Assembly (NCBI RefSeq): GCF_030503855.1
Contig: NZ_CP129971.1
Span: 3,472,001-3,536,000, forward strand
DNA from: Marivirga salinae
Lineage (GTDB): Bacteria; Bacteroidota; Bacteroidia; Cytophagales; Cyclobacteriaceae
DNA: 64,000 nucleotides
Direction: 5' to 3'
In this document: positions 39,797 through 47,552 of the stretch, one piece after another
How the letters are laid out: every line of letters starts with the position of its first letter
How positions within the stretch are numbered: the first letter of the stretch is position 1
Made by a program: the position numbers and the translations under genes
The notes under the pieces: generated by a model
The model's database searches: none
What the model was told of the DNA's origin: nothing
What the model saw: the letters and a program-made list of their open reading frames with translations, nothing else

Positions 39797-41485
39797 TTAC
39801 AAATTCATTTTCTTGAGTTCCGAAACCGCAAAATCTACTGCCCTTGCGGTTAATGCCATATAAGTTAAACTTGGATTCTGACAAGCAGAAGAAGTCATGG
39901 CAGAACCGTCTGTTACAAAAACATTAGGTACTTCATGCAATTGATTATGCTTATTCAACATGGAGGTTTTAGGATCTCTTCCCATTCTGGCAGTTCCCAT
40001 TTCATGGATTCCAAAACCAGGAACAGCTGGCAAATTCACTGCTTCTATATTTTTACCACCAGCAACTTCTAACATTTCTTTACCTGTTTTCATCATGTCT
40101 TTTCGCATTTGATGTTCATTTTCTTTAAACTCACAATCAATATGCAAAGTGGGTAATCCCCACTTATCTCTCACATTTTCATTGAGGGTAACTTGATTAT
40201 CCTCATATGGCAAAGTTTCGCCAAAAGGCATAAAAGACATTTCCCAAGGACCGGGTTTCATAAGAGCATCTTTAAATTCAGCTCCAAAACCAGCTAATCT
40301 GTTGCCGTAGCCCCAGCCTACCCTGTTGCCTCCACCTTGAAAACCATACCCTCTAATAAAATCAGGATGCTGTGATTTTATATTTTGAAAACGCGGGACA
40401 TAAATTCCATTTGGTCTATAGCCAGTATGATATTTATCTTTAAAATCATCAAATTCTGCCTTCACATAAACCTCAAAATGATGATCCATTAAATTTCTAC
40501 CCAATGATCCACTTGTATTTCCTAGTCCATCCGGAAAACGGTCACTTTTGGAATTCAACATAATCCAGGTTGAACCTAAAGTTGAAGCACAAAGGAAAAT
40601 GACCTTTGCATAATATTCATGGTATTCATTGGTTTCAGCATCGATAATTCGAACCCCTTTAGCTTTATTGGTATTCTCATCTAAAATAACCGACTCTACA
40701 ATTGAATTGGGTCTTAAAGTCATATTGCCTGTTGCAGATGCAGCTGGTAAAGTAGAAGCTTGACTGCTAAAATATGCTCCAAAAGGGCAACCACGGTTGC
40801 ATAAATTCCTATACTGACATTTCGTTCGATTATGTTTGTTTTGGGTCAAATTTGCCGTTCTACCAATGGTCATAAATCGGTCATCCCAATTTTTTTCAAT
40901 TGCCCCTTTCACTTTTTCTTCCACACAATACATATCCATGGGCGGCTGAAAATTTCCATCGGGTAATTGCGTATAGCCTTCATTTCTACCGGAAACACCT
41001 ATAAATTCCTCCACTTTATCGTACCAAGGTGCTAAATCCTCATAGCGAATAGGCCAATCTACTGCAATACCATCTTTAGCATTTGCTTCAAAGTCCATTG
41101 GTGCTAATCTATAGCTTTGTCTTCCCCAGGTTAAAGAGCGGCCACCTACTTGATTCCCTCTTAACCAGCGGAATTCTTTATTTTCAGGATGAGTATAGGG
41201 GTTTTCTTTATCATTTACCCAAAAATGTTTAGACCCTTCATCAAAAGCATAAGTTTTGCTTTGGACATAATATTCTTCCTGCACTTCTTGAGATTCTTTT
41301 CCTCTATGATCAAATTCCCAAGGGGCTTTATTCATGGTAGGATAATCTTTTATATGCTCTACATTTCTGCCCTTCTCTAGTACTAAAGTTTTCAAGCCTT
41401 TTTCGCACAATTCTTTTGCTGCCCATCCGCCCGAAATTCCTGACCCTACTACGATGGCATCAAATTGGTTTTTTTCTTTACTCAT
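39797..41485 (-). CDS. GMC-family oxidoreductase (gluconate 2-dehydrogenase-type large subunit)
   Basis: FAD-dependent dehydrogenase of 562 residues. The dinucleotide-binding motif is VGSGISGG (13-20), followed by WLRGNQVGGRSLTWGRQSY, the cysteine-containing CQYRNLCNRGCPFGAYF block, and the C-terminal GFGIHEMGTARMG with the catalytic His region and the FAD-binding end FVTDGSAMTSSACQNPSLTYMAL. This is the pattern of membrane-linked sugar or alcohol dehydrogenases related to the large subunit of gluconate 2-dehydrogenase. The gene encoding a subunit-3 homologue lies one base upstream, which supports a two-subunit enzyme. No cytochrome c subunit is adjacent. The substrate is unknown. Confidence 0.93.
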   Translation of the reverse strand: MSKEKNQFDAIVVGSGISGGWAAKELCEKGLKTLVLEKGRNVEHIKDYPTMNKAPWEFDHRGKESQEVQEEYYVQSKTYAFDEGSKHFWVNDKENPYTHPENKEFRWLRGNQVGGRSLTWGRQSYRLAPMDFEANAKDGIAVDWPIRYEDLAPWYDKVEEFIGVSGRNEGYTQLPDGNFQPPMDMYCVEEKVKGAIEKNWDDRFMTIGRTANLTQNKHNRTKCQYRNLCNRGCPFGAYFSSQASTLPAASATGNMTLRPNSIVESVILDENTNKAKGVRIIDAETNEYHEYYAKVIFLCASTLGSTWIMLNSKSDRFPDGLGNTSGSLGRNLMDHHFEVYVKAEFDDFKDKYHTGYRPNGIYVPRFQNIKSQHPDFIRGYGFQGGGNRVGWGYGNRLAGFGAEFKDALMKPGPWEMSFMPFGETLPYEDNQVTLNENVRDKWGLPTLHIDCEFKENEHQMRKDMMKTGKEMLEVAGGKNIEAVNLPAVPGFGIHEMGTARMGRDPKTSMLNKHNQLHEVPNVFVTDGSAMTSSACQNPSLTYMALTARAVDFAVSELKKMNL

Positions 41486-41486
41486 T

Positions 41487-42071
41487 CTAAAAATAATTTC
41501 CTACTCTTAATTTTTGATTTGCTTTCATGGGTTCGCAGCCCAGAAGTTGTCCGGGCACGGGTTGATAATCTAAATGCTTGGTCATAATTTCCTCTGATGT
41601 GAAATAGCCTAAAAGTACTAGCTCTTTAAGCATTAAAAAGAAAGGTTTCTCTTTTGGATCAGAATCAAAAGACAAATGCTTTACTTCATTTTCCAAGCCA
41701 TATAAAAAATCATATTGAACCTTACTTTCGAGGTCAGTAAAAATTTTACCATTTTTTGATTCACTGTTTTTTTCGATTTCTTCAAGTCCTTTTAAAAATT
41801 GCTTTTGTTCTTTTTCACTATAGACTTCTGCTACCATTTTATCAACAAAAACATCGACTCCCACATCCAAGGCTCCAGGAGTATCTGTTTTTGGTAATAT
41901 TTGATTGGCTAATGCAGCTACCAACAGCGCTTGTTTCTCATCAAAAAACTGAGGTTTCCATCCTAGTGGTTTCTTACTTTCACATGATTGAATCAAATGC
42001 ATCAATAGAGGTGAAGTAGCAGCAAAACCTAATGCTAATCCCGTTTTTTTAATCGCTTCTCTTCTGTTCAT
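41487..42071 (-). CDS. Gluconate 2-dehydrogenase subunit 3-like, Tat-type signal
   Basis: A 194-residue small subunit with an N-terminal twin-arginine-like signal (MNRREAIKKTGLALGFAATS), followed by a domain containing FFDEKQALLVAALANQILPKTDTPGALDVGV, typical of the gluconate 2-dehydrogenase subunit 3 family. It is first gene of an operon with the GMC oxidoreductase (one base apart) and the DUF2721 gene. In such enzymes the signal on the small subunit carries the folded complex across the inner membrane, so the GMC enzyme, which has no signal of its own, is likely periplasmic. The conserved DVFVDKMVAEVYS stretch supports the family call. Confidence 0.9.
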   Translation of the reverse strand: MNRREAIKKTGLALGFAATSPLLMHLIQSCESKKPLGWKPQFFDEKQALLVAALANQILPKTDTPGALDVGVDVFVDKMVAEVYSEKEQKQFLKGLEEIEKNSESKNGKIFTDLESKVQYDFLYGLENEVKHLSFDSDPKEKPFFLMLKELVLLGYFTSEEIMTKHLDYQPVPGQLLGCEPMKANQKLRVGNYF

Positions 42072-42192
42072 TCTCTAAATTTCCTTATTCAAATTTAATA
42101 ATAAGTAAGTTATTGTTTAGTTTCAAGAAATAAGAAATGAATTCAATAAATGTTTATATAAAAGGAGAATGAATGCTTTCGATAATTCATAA

Positions 42193-42262
42193 TGGTCGGT
42201 GAGCCACCGACCATGGGAAAGATTGCAATACAACACTATCCTGGTCGGTGACTCACCAACCA
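42193..42262 (+). repeat. Paired GGTCGGTG hairpins
   Basis: A perfect 9-bp hairpin TGGTCGGTG-AGC-CACCGACCA (42193-42213) is followed 28 bases later by a near copy TGGTCGGTG-ACT-CACCAACCA (42242-42262) with one mismatch. They lie in the divergent gap between the Tat-signal subunit gene and the Gfo/Idh/MocA gene. Repetition suggests a dispersed palindromic repeat rather than an operator. Confidence 0.75.
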
Positions 42263-42323
42263 ACCTGTTTCAAGGCATTTATTTGACAAACAACAATAAG
42301 ATAAAAAAGTAAACCATTAAAAT

Positions 42324-43448
42324 ATGAGCAAAACATTAAAAATGGGAATGATAGGAGGCGGGCCTGGCTCCATGATTGGTGATATTCATAGAATAACTGC
42401 AACCGCTTCAGGAAATGCTGAATTAGTTTGTGGTGCTTTTAGCTCTTCAAAAGAGAAATCATTAGAAAAAGGAAAGGAACTAGGGCTCGATGAAAGCAGA
42501 ATATATGGCAGTTACACTGAAATGATTGAGAAAGAAGCTCAATTCGATGAGGATCAAAAAATGGATTTTGTTGCCATAGTCACCCCTAATTATTTACATT
42601 TTGAACCCGTTAAATTAGCCTTAGAAGCAGGTTTTCACGTGATATGCGACAAACCGCTTGCTTTTGATTATGCTGAAGCTTTAGAATTTCAAAAAGCAGT
42701 GAGAAATGCCAAAGGACATTTCGCTATGACCTATACTTACAGAGGCTATCCACTATTGGAAAAGGCCAAGGAAATTATTGATTCAGGTCATTTAGGGAGA
42801 ATTAGAAAAGTGAAAGTTGATTATTCTCAAGGTTGGTTATCTCAGTTAATTGAAGCAGAAGGTCACAAACAAGCTAGCTGGCGTACAGATCCCGAAAAAT
42901 CAGGGAAAGGCGGTACTATAGCCGATATTGGTACTCATGCTTTTAATCTGCTTGAATCTGTAAGCGGATTAAAAGTGAAATCGCTGATGGCTGATGTTTC
43001 CATCTTAGTTGAAGGACGAAAGATTGATGATGACTCGAATGTTTTATTAGAGATGGAAAGCGGTGCCAAAGGTTATTTATCTGCCAGTCAGATTTGCACA
43101 GGCGAAGATCAGGATTTAAGCTTACATATTTACGGCAGTAAAGCTGGAATGGTATGGAATCACAATGAGCCAAATTTACTCACCATAAAATATCCTGATT
43201 TTAGAGAAGAATCCATTAAAGGATTAGATCATGAAATGTGGGAAAGCAGTGAAGTCAATATCCCGGGGCATTCTCCTTATTTCACTGAAGCTTTTCAAAG
43301 GATATATGAAGGCTTTTTCGACACTATTCTAAATGAAAATAGTAAAAAGGAATTTGTAAAAGCTGGAATTGAAGATGGTGTGAGGGGAATGTTGTTTATT
43401 GAGAAGGCTATACAGTCTTCTGATGAGAAGAAGTGGGTGAGTATGTGA
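42324..43448 (+). CDS. Gfo/Idh/MocA-family oxidoreductase
   Basis: NAD(P)-dependent sugar-type dehydrogenase of 374 residues. The Rossmann motif is MGMIGGGPGSMIG near the N-terminus, the nucleotide-contact motif is VTPNYLHFEPVKLAL, and the substrate-lysine motif reads CDKPLA where EKP is usual. The C-terminal alpha/beta domain has GGTIADIGTHAFNL, with the conserved D-x3-H. The divergent neighbour operon encodes a GMC sugar/alcohol oxidoreductase, so both may belong to sugar catabolism, but the substrate cannot be named. It is monocistronic. Confidence 0.92.
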   Translation: MSKTLKMGMIGGGPGSMIGDIHRITATASGNAELVCGAFSSSKEKSLEKGKELGLDESRIYGSYTEMIEKEAQFDEDQKMDFVAIVTPNYLHFEPVKLALEAGFHVICDKPLAFDYAEALEFQKAVRNAKGHFAMTYTYRGYPLLEKAKEIIDSGHLGRIRKVKVDYSQGWLSQLIEAEGHKQASWRTDPEKSGKGGTIADIGTHAFNLLESVSGLKVKSLMADVSILVEGRKIDDDSNVLLEMESGAKGYLSASQICTGEDQDLSLHIYGSKAGMVWNHNEPNLLTIKYPDFREESIKGLDHEMWESSEVNIPGHSPYFTEAFQRIYEGFFDTILNENSKKEFVKAGIEDGVRGMLFIEKAIQSSDEKKWVSM

Positions 43449-43645
43449 TCTTATGTAGATAACAAAGATTCCTCCGCATTCTATAATAAAAATCAAGCTT
43501 ATATCATAGAATGTGATAGGGTTTCTTTTATTACACAACAGCTAATTTCTCGACCTACCTCTTAACTATAATTCCAATTTCCCATTTAATTTCAACCTCC
43601 TCTAAATTTTAAATCGTAATTTCGCTTTTAAATTAAATCATAATA

Positions 43646-44092
43646 ATGAAACCAACTACAGACCCCAATAATTTTAAGTTTTCAGAAGATATACAAGTGC
43701 GTTGGACGGATTTAGATCCTTTAGCACATGTCAATAATTCCATTTACATCCAATATTTTGAAATTGCTCGAGGAAGATATATGCTCGAAGCATCTCCAAG
43801 CTGGGATTGGCATAAAAATATGTTTTTGTTAGCAAATATTAACTGTAGCTATCTTCAAGAACTAAAAATTGGAATGCACAATACAAAATGCTGGGTTCGC
43901 ACTAAGGAAATGGGCAAAAAAAGCTTTGTATTGGAATATATGATAACCACTGATGATAAAACTGTGCATACTGTCGGGACCTCCATTCAAGTGATGTTTG
44001 ATACTAAGAATAAAACTACAATTGAAATTCCTGATTGGTTAAGAAAAGAGTTGATGGCTTATGAAAAAGAAGGCAGTATTGAAATTAAATAG
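43646..44092 (+). CDS. Acyl-CoA thioesterase (4HBT/YbgC-like hot-dog fold)
   Basis: A 148-residue single hot-dog domain. The active-site block is VRWTDLDPLAHVNNSIYIQYFE, where the aspartate before the LAHVNN helix is the likely catalytic residue of 4-hydroxybenzoyl-CoA-thioesterase-type enzymes. The central helix and the five-stranded sheet pattern (INCSYLQELKIGM, KKSFVLEYMITT) are intact. Members hydrolyse various acyl-CoAs; specificity cannot be read from sequence. TAATTTCG at 43618-43625 resembles a -7 promoter box 20 bases before the ATG. No related gene is adjacent. Confidence 0.9.
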   Translation: MKPTTDPNNFKFSEDIQVRWTDLDPLAHVNNSIYIQYFEIARGRYMLEASPSWDWHKNMFLLANINCSYLQELKIGMHNTKCWVRTKEMGKKSFVLEYMITTDDKTVHTVGTSIQVMFDTKNKTTIEIPDWLRKELMAYEKEGSIEIK

Positions 44093-44170
44093 CATAATAG
44101 CTGACAAATCGGTTTTTAATTAAAACTAAAAAGCCTAGCTAGTCGTTCTTTCTGCAAACTTGATAATACC

Positions 44171-44809
44171 ATGATAAGAAATACAGCAATTGTAATCCTA
44201 AGCATTCTATTTTTTGCTTGTGCAGCAGAAAATAATAAATCTGAAAATACAACAACCGAATCTCAACCCGTACAAACTACTGAAGCTATAGATACAGCCT
44301 ATTTTGCGGGAGGATGTTTTTGGTGTGTAGAAGCTTCTTTCGATCAAATAAAAGGAGTTAAAGAAGCAGTTTCAGGATATTCCGGTGGGGAAGAGAAAAA
44401 CCCTTCATACAAGGAAGTGAGTTATGGAAGAACTAATCATGCGGAAGCCGTAATGGTTCTATATGATTCATCTGTTTTAAATTACGAAACACTTTTGGAT
44501 ATATTCTTTGTAGCGCATGATCCTACTCAATTGAACAGACAAGGCCCTGATGTAGGGAAACAATATCGATCTGCCATTTTCTACCGCAATTCAACTGAAA
44601 AGAATTTAGCCTTGAAGAAAATGAATGAACTGGCTTCAAAATTTGATGATGAAATCGTAACTGAACTGACAGCTTTTACCAAATTCTGGGAAGCAGAGGA
44701 TTATCATCAGGATTATGAAAAGAAAAATCCTAATGACCGCTATATAGTGAATGTATCTAAACCAAAAATAGATAAAGTAGCTAAGGAATTTAAGGATTTA
44801 TTGAAGTGA
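44171..44809 (+). CDS. msrA: Peptide methionine-S-sulfoxide reductase MsrA, lipoprotein
   Basis: Reduces methionine S-sulfoxide in proteins. The catalytic signature GCFWCVEASF places the active cysteine at C49, and the downstream GYSGGEEKNPSY, HAEAVMVLYD and YFVAHDPTQLNRQG-like blocks are typical; the end DYHQDYEKKNPNDRY is the MsrA C-terminal signature. The N-terminus carries a lipoprotein signal with lipobox FFAC (C17), so the enzyme is exported and membrane-anchored, repairing envelope proteins. No msrB gene is adjacent. There is no recycling cysteine near the C-terminus; C52 may take that part. A hairpin follows eight bases after the stop. Confidence 0.96.
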   Translation: MIRNTAIVILSILFFACAAENNKSENTTTESQPVQTTEAIDTAYFAGGCFWCVEASFDQIKGVKEAVSGYSGGEEKNPSYKEVSYGRTNHAEAVMVLYDSSVLNYETLLDIFFVAHDPTQLNRQGPDVGKQYRSAIFYRNSTEKNLALKKMNELASKFDDEIVTELTAFTKFWEAEDYHQDYEKKNPNDRYIVNVSKPKIDKVAKEFKDLLK

Positions 44810-44817
44810 TTTAATAT

Positions 44818-44848
44818 AGAGTCTAGAATCCTGATTCTAGACTCTTAT
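44818..44848 (+). terminator. Hairpin after msrA
   Basis: AGAGTCTAGAATC (44818-44830) is the exact complement of GATTCTAGACTCT (44833-44845), giving a very stable hairpin with a minimal loop, followed by TATACT. The T-run is weak, but the position fits a terminator. Confidence 0.7.
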
Positions 44849-45023
44849 ACTAGGGTTCTCTTGAATAATAAAAAAGATTCTTATATTTAGCTTTAAAGAA
44901 GATTAAAGAATCTTCTTTGAAATTTAATTGCGTTAAAATCCCAAAAAGTAGTGTTTATTACGGAATATGAAATTTTGGATATTAACGATAGATTTATGTT
45001 TCATACTATAATTCTGCAGTTTC

Positions 45024-45165
45024 TCCCTTTCCTTTTTGCTTGATCAAAAAGAAAGAAAAAATCAAGACAAAAAGATGCTTCCACGCTTCAATGCAGCGCC
45101 CTCCCCGCCTTTTTGTCCTCCATCCCGCTCTCTTCGATCAAATATTTTTAGGTCTAGAAATTTCG
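45024..45165 (+). repeat. Intergenic repeat family B, copy 2
   Basis: Aligns with 10281-10420. It begins with the hairpin CTTTTTG-CTTGAT-CAAAAAG, continues through AAAAAATCAAGACAAAAA and GATGCTTC, and ends with TTTTTGTCCTCCATCCCGCTC and CTTCGATCAAA. The 30 bases in the middle differ from copy 1. Confidence 0.75.
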
Positions 45166-45196
45166 AAGTATTAATAAAGAGCACCCTATAATAGAC

Positions 45197-45544
45197 CTAA
45201 ATCAATTCCAAAACTTTTTCAGGTGGTCGTCCAACAACAGCCTTGTCGCCATTCACAAAAATAGGCCTTTCAATCAGCTTAGGTTCTGCTATCATGGCTT
45301 CAATCCACTCAGAGTCTGATAGATCTTTACCTTTGTATAATTCTTTGAAAACCTTTTCATTTTTGCGCAATAAATCTTCAGCTTTCATGTCCAATTTCTG
45401 AAGTACATCTTCTAATTCAGCATGAGTGGGTATATTCTTCAAATATTCAATAATTTCAGACTCAATGCCTTTTTCTTGCAATAGTTTCAATGCCTCTCTG
45501 CTTTTCCCGCATCTTGGATTATGGTAAAATTTCATAGTATTCAT
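45197..45544 (-). CDS. ArsC/Spx-family thioredoxin-fold protein (probable arsenate reductase)
   Basis: A 115-residue protein of the ArsC family. The active cysteine C12 lies in YHNPRCGKSR, and the anion-binding arginine is in LIERPIFVNGDKAVVGRPPE. This matches glutaredoxin-linked arsenate reductases and related YffB/ArsC proteins better than the regulator Spx, which has CxxC and lacks the ERPI end. No arsenite pump or ArsR gene is next to it, so a role in arsenic resistance is not assured. ATG at 45544 is used; a second ATG three codons later is equally possible. Confidence 0.88.
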   Translation of the reverse strand: MNTMKFYHNPRCGKSREALKLLQEKGIESEIIEYLKNIPTHAELEDVLQKLDMKAEDLLRKNEKVFKELYKGKDLSDSEWIEAMIAEPKLIERPIFVNGDKAVVGRPPEKVLELI

Positions 45545-45626
45545 TTTTAAATAAAGTTTCTCTTTCTCTTTCGGAAATTAATAACGAATGTTTTATTAAA
45601 CATAAAATTATGTTGTTTTATTAGAA

Positions 45627-46526
45627 TTAGGCCCTAGGATGAAATTCCTTTAAAGTCTGGCTTAAGTAATCTCTATCCAAATGAGTGTATATTTCAGTAG
45701 TGGTGATGGATTCATGCCCTAACATCTCTTGCACCGCTCTTAAATCAGCTCCACCTTCAATCAAATGAGTAGCAAAGGAATGACGGAATGTATGTGGACT
45801 TACGTTTTTTCGTATTCCTGCCATAACACATTGTTTCTTAATCATGGTAAATACAGAAATCCGACTGATTGCCCCTCCAAATCGATTTAAAAACACTATA
45901 TCTCTAGCCTCGGGTTTTGGCTTTTGGTGAACCCGCACATCATTTATATAAATTTTCAATTGCTTGGCAGCAGATTTCCCCATCGGAACCAATCTTTCTT
46001 TACTCCCTTTTCCTATAATTCTCAAGAAGCCTAAATCAAAATAAGTATTGGAAATTTTTAGGCTAGTTAATTCGGTAACTCTGAGGCCAGAAGAATATAA
46101 TACTTCCAGCATAGTCATATCTCGCTGGCCATTAGCAGTACTTCTATCGATGGAAGAAATAATTTGCTCGATTTCCTCAAAACTCAAAACATCTGGTAAT
46201 TTTCTTCCCAGTTTTGGTGCTTCCAGCAGTTCGGCTGGATTATCTTTAATGATATCCTCAAAAATCAAATACTTATAAAAGCCTTTTATTCCTGAAACAA
46301 CTCTAGCTTGAGTATGGACTGTCATGCCCAATTCATTTACATATTCCAGGAAATCATGCAAATCAGTAGAAGAAACTTCCAATGGCCCAACATTTCGATT
46401 GGAGATATCCAAAAACTGTTTTAGCTTTATCACATCATGAACATAAGCAGCTACGGTGTTTTCCGCTAATGAACGTTCTAATTGTAAATAATTTTTATAT
46501 TCAGTTAAAAATACATCCCAAGCCAT
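45627..46526 (-). CDS. xerD: Tyrosine recombinase XerD
   Basis: Site-specific recombinase that resolves chromosome dimers at dif together with XerC. The 299-residue protein has the SAM-like core-binding domain (about 1-90) and the catalytic domain with R149 in SSGLRVTEL, K173 in IGKGSKERLVP, H245 and R248 in SPHTFRHSFATHL, H271 in MLGHESI and nucleophile Y280 in TTEIYTHLDR. All six catalytic residues are present. It starts 11 bases from divergent aroQ. XerC and XerD cannot be distinguished with full certainty, but the length and the HTFRHSFATHLIEGGADLR wording favour XerD. There is no sign of phage origin. Confidence 0.93.
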   Translation of the reverse strand: MAWDVFLTEYKNYLQLERSLAENTVAAYVHDVIKLKQFLDISNRNVGPLEVSSTDLHDFLEYVNELGMTVHTQARVVSGIKGFYKYLIFEDIIKDNPAELLEAPKLGRKLPDVLSFEEIEQIISSIDRSTANGQRDMTMLEVLYSSGLRVTELTSLKISNTYFDLGFLRIIGKGSKERLVPMGKSAAKQLKIYINDVRVHQKPKPEARDIVFLNRFGGAISRISVFTMIKKQCVMAGIRKNVSPHTFRHSFATHLIEGGADLRAVQEMLGHESITTTEIYTHLDRDYLSQTLKEFHPRA

Positions 46527-46537
46527 AATCGAAAGTA

Positions 46538-46960
46538 ATGCAAAAAACGAAAATCATCATCATAAACGGACCTAATTTAAACCTTTTGGGCAAAAGAGAA
46601 CCTGAAATATATGGTGGGGATTCTTTTGAGGAATTTTTCAAGAAGTTGCAAATCAAAAATTCAGAGCTGGAATTGGAATATTATCAATCCAATATTGAAG
46701 GAAAATTAGTAAGCAAAATACAACAAACGGAAGGAGAATTTGATGGAATTTTATTGAATGCGGCTGCTTATACGCACACTTCTGTAGCCATTCATGATGC
46801 AATTGGCGCCATAACAGTTCCTGTGGTGGAAATCCATATTTCTAATATTTATAAAAGAGAAGAATTCAGGCACAAAAGCATCATCTCCTCCAAATGTGTT
46901 GGCATGATTTCAGGATTGGGGTTAAAAGGATATCAGTTAGGTTTAAATTATTTTAAATAG
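46538..46960 (+). CDS. aroQ: Type II 3-dehydroquinate dehydratase AroQ
   Basis: Converts 3-dehydroquinate to 3-dehydroshikimate in the shikimate pathway. The 140-residue protein shows the type II signature INGPNLNLLGKREPEIYG with catalytic Y25, the NAAAYTHTSVAIHDAI substrate loop (N74, H80) and VEIHISNIYKREEFRHKS with the catalytic H100 and the arginine that binds the carboxylate. The length is normal for the dodecameric type II enzymes. It diverges from xerD, leaving only 11 bases between their start codons, so their promoters must lie inside each other's coding region or overlap in that gap. No other aro gene is adjacent. Confidence 0.96.
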   Translation: MQKTKIIIINGPNLNLLGKREPEIYGGDSFEEFFKKLQIKNSELELEYYQSNIEGKLVSKIQQTEGEFDGILLNAAAYTHTSVAIHDAIGAITVPVVEIHISNIYKREEFRHKSIISSKCVGMISGLGLKGYQLGLNYFK

Positions 46961-47069
46961 AGCCTATTTGGCAATTACACGAGATAATTTTGTGCCTATC
47001 TGATAATCATTACCAAACAATGAATATTTGTAAAACTAATTTTCATATTCAATATATAATAACAAAAAA

Positions 47070-47444
47070 ATGAAAATAGCAATAATAGCCCATGATGGGA
47101 AAAAACCGGAGATGGTTTCCTTTCTTAATAAAAATAAGGATAAGCTCAAGGAAATTTCTTTAGTGGCAACCGGTACAACTGGTAAATATGTAGAAAATAC
47201 AGGTTTGAAAGTTGAGAAATTATTATCCGGTCCAATTGGAGGTGATGCGCAAATAGCGGCTTTATCAGCCGAAAAGAAATTGGAGATGGTACTTTTCTTC
47301 CGAGATCCATTAGGCAAACATCCACACGAACCGGATGTGCAAATGTTGATGCGGATTTGTGATGTACATAACATTCCAATTGCTACAAATCCTGCAACTG
47401 CTCAATTACTAATTGATGCTTTTTGGAGAAAACAAATGGAGTAG
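47070..47444 (+). CDS. mgsA: Methylglyoxal synthase
   Basis: Converts dihydroxyacetone phosphate to methylglyoxal and phosphate, a bypass that relieves phosphate starvation or sugar-phosphate stress. The 124-residue protein has the phosphate-binding ATGTTG loop, IAHDGKK (H8, D9), the catalytic aspartate D59 in GPIGGDAQIAAL, and the FFRDPLGKHPHEPDV and NIPIATNPATA blocks typical of the family. The length is near 120-150 residues as usual. It is monocistronic, with about 110 bases on each side. The gene is well conserved and the call secure. Confidence 0.95.
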   Translation: MKIAIIAHDGKKPEMVSFLNKNKDKLKEISLVATGTTGKYVENTGLKVEKLLSGPIGGDAQIAALSAEKKLEMVLFFRDPLGKHPHEPDVQMLMRICDVHNIPIATNPATAQLLIDAFWRKQME

Positions 47445-47552
47445 AATATTATTAACTGGTTTTCAGACATATAAATAAAAATATTCGACCAATGCTATTG
47501 CTAAAGCTTATAGATTGTACTATATTACCAATAACTATAAACTTTTCATGCT

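Larger units (their letters stand above)
44810..45196. other. 387-bp convergent intergenic region
   Basis: Between msrA and the ArsC/Spx gene. It contains the msrA hairpin (44818-44848), about 170 bases of AT-rich sequence without signals, and repeat family B copy 2 (45024-45165). No gene is visible. Confidence 0.7.
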
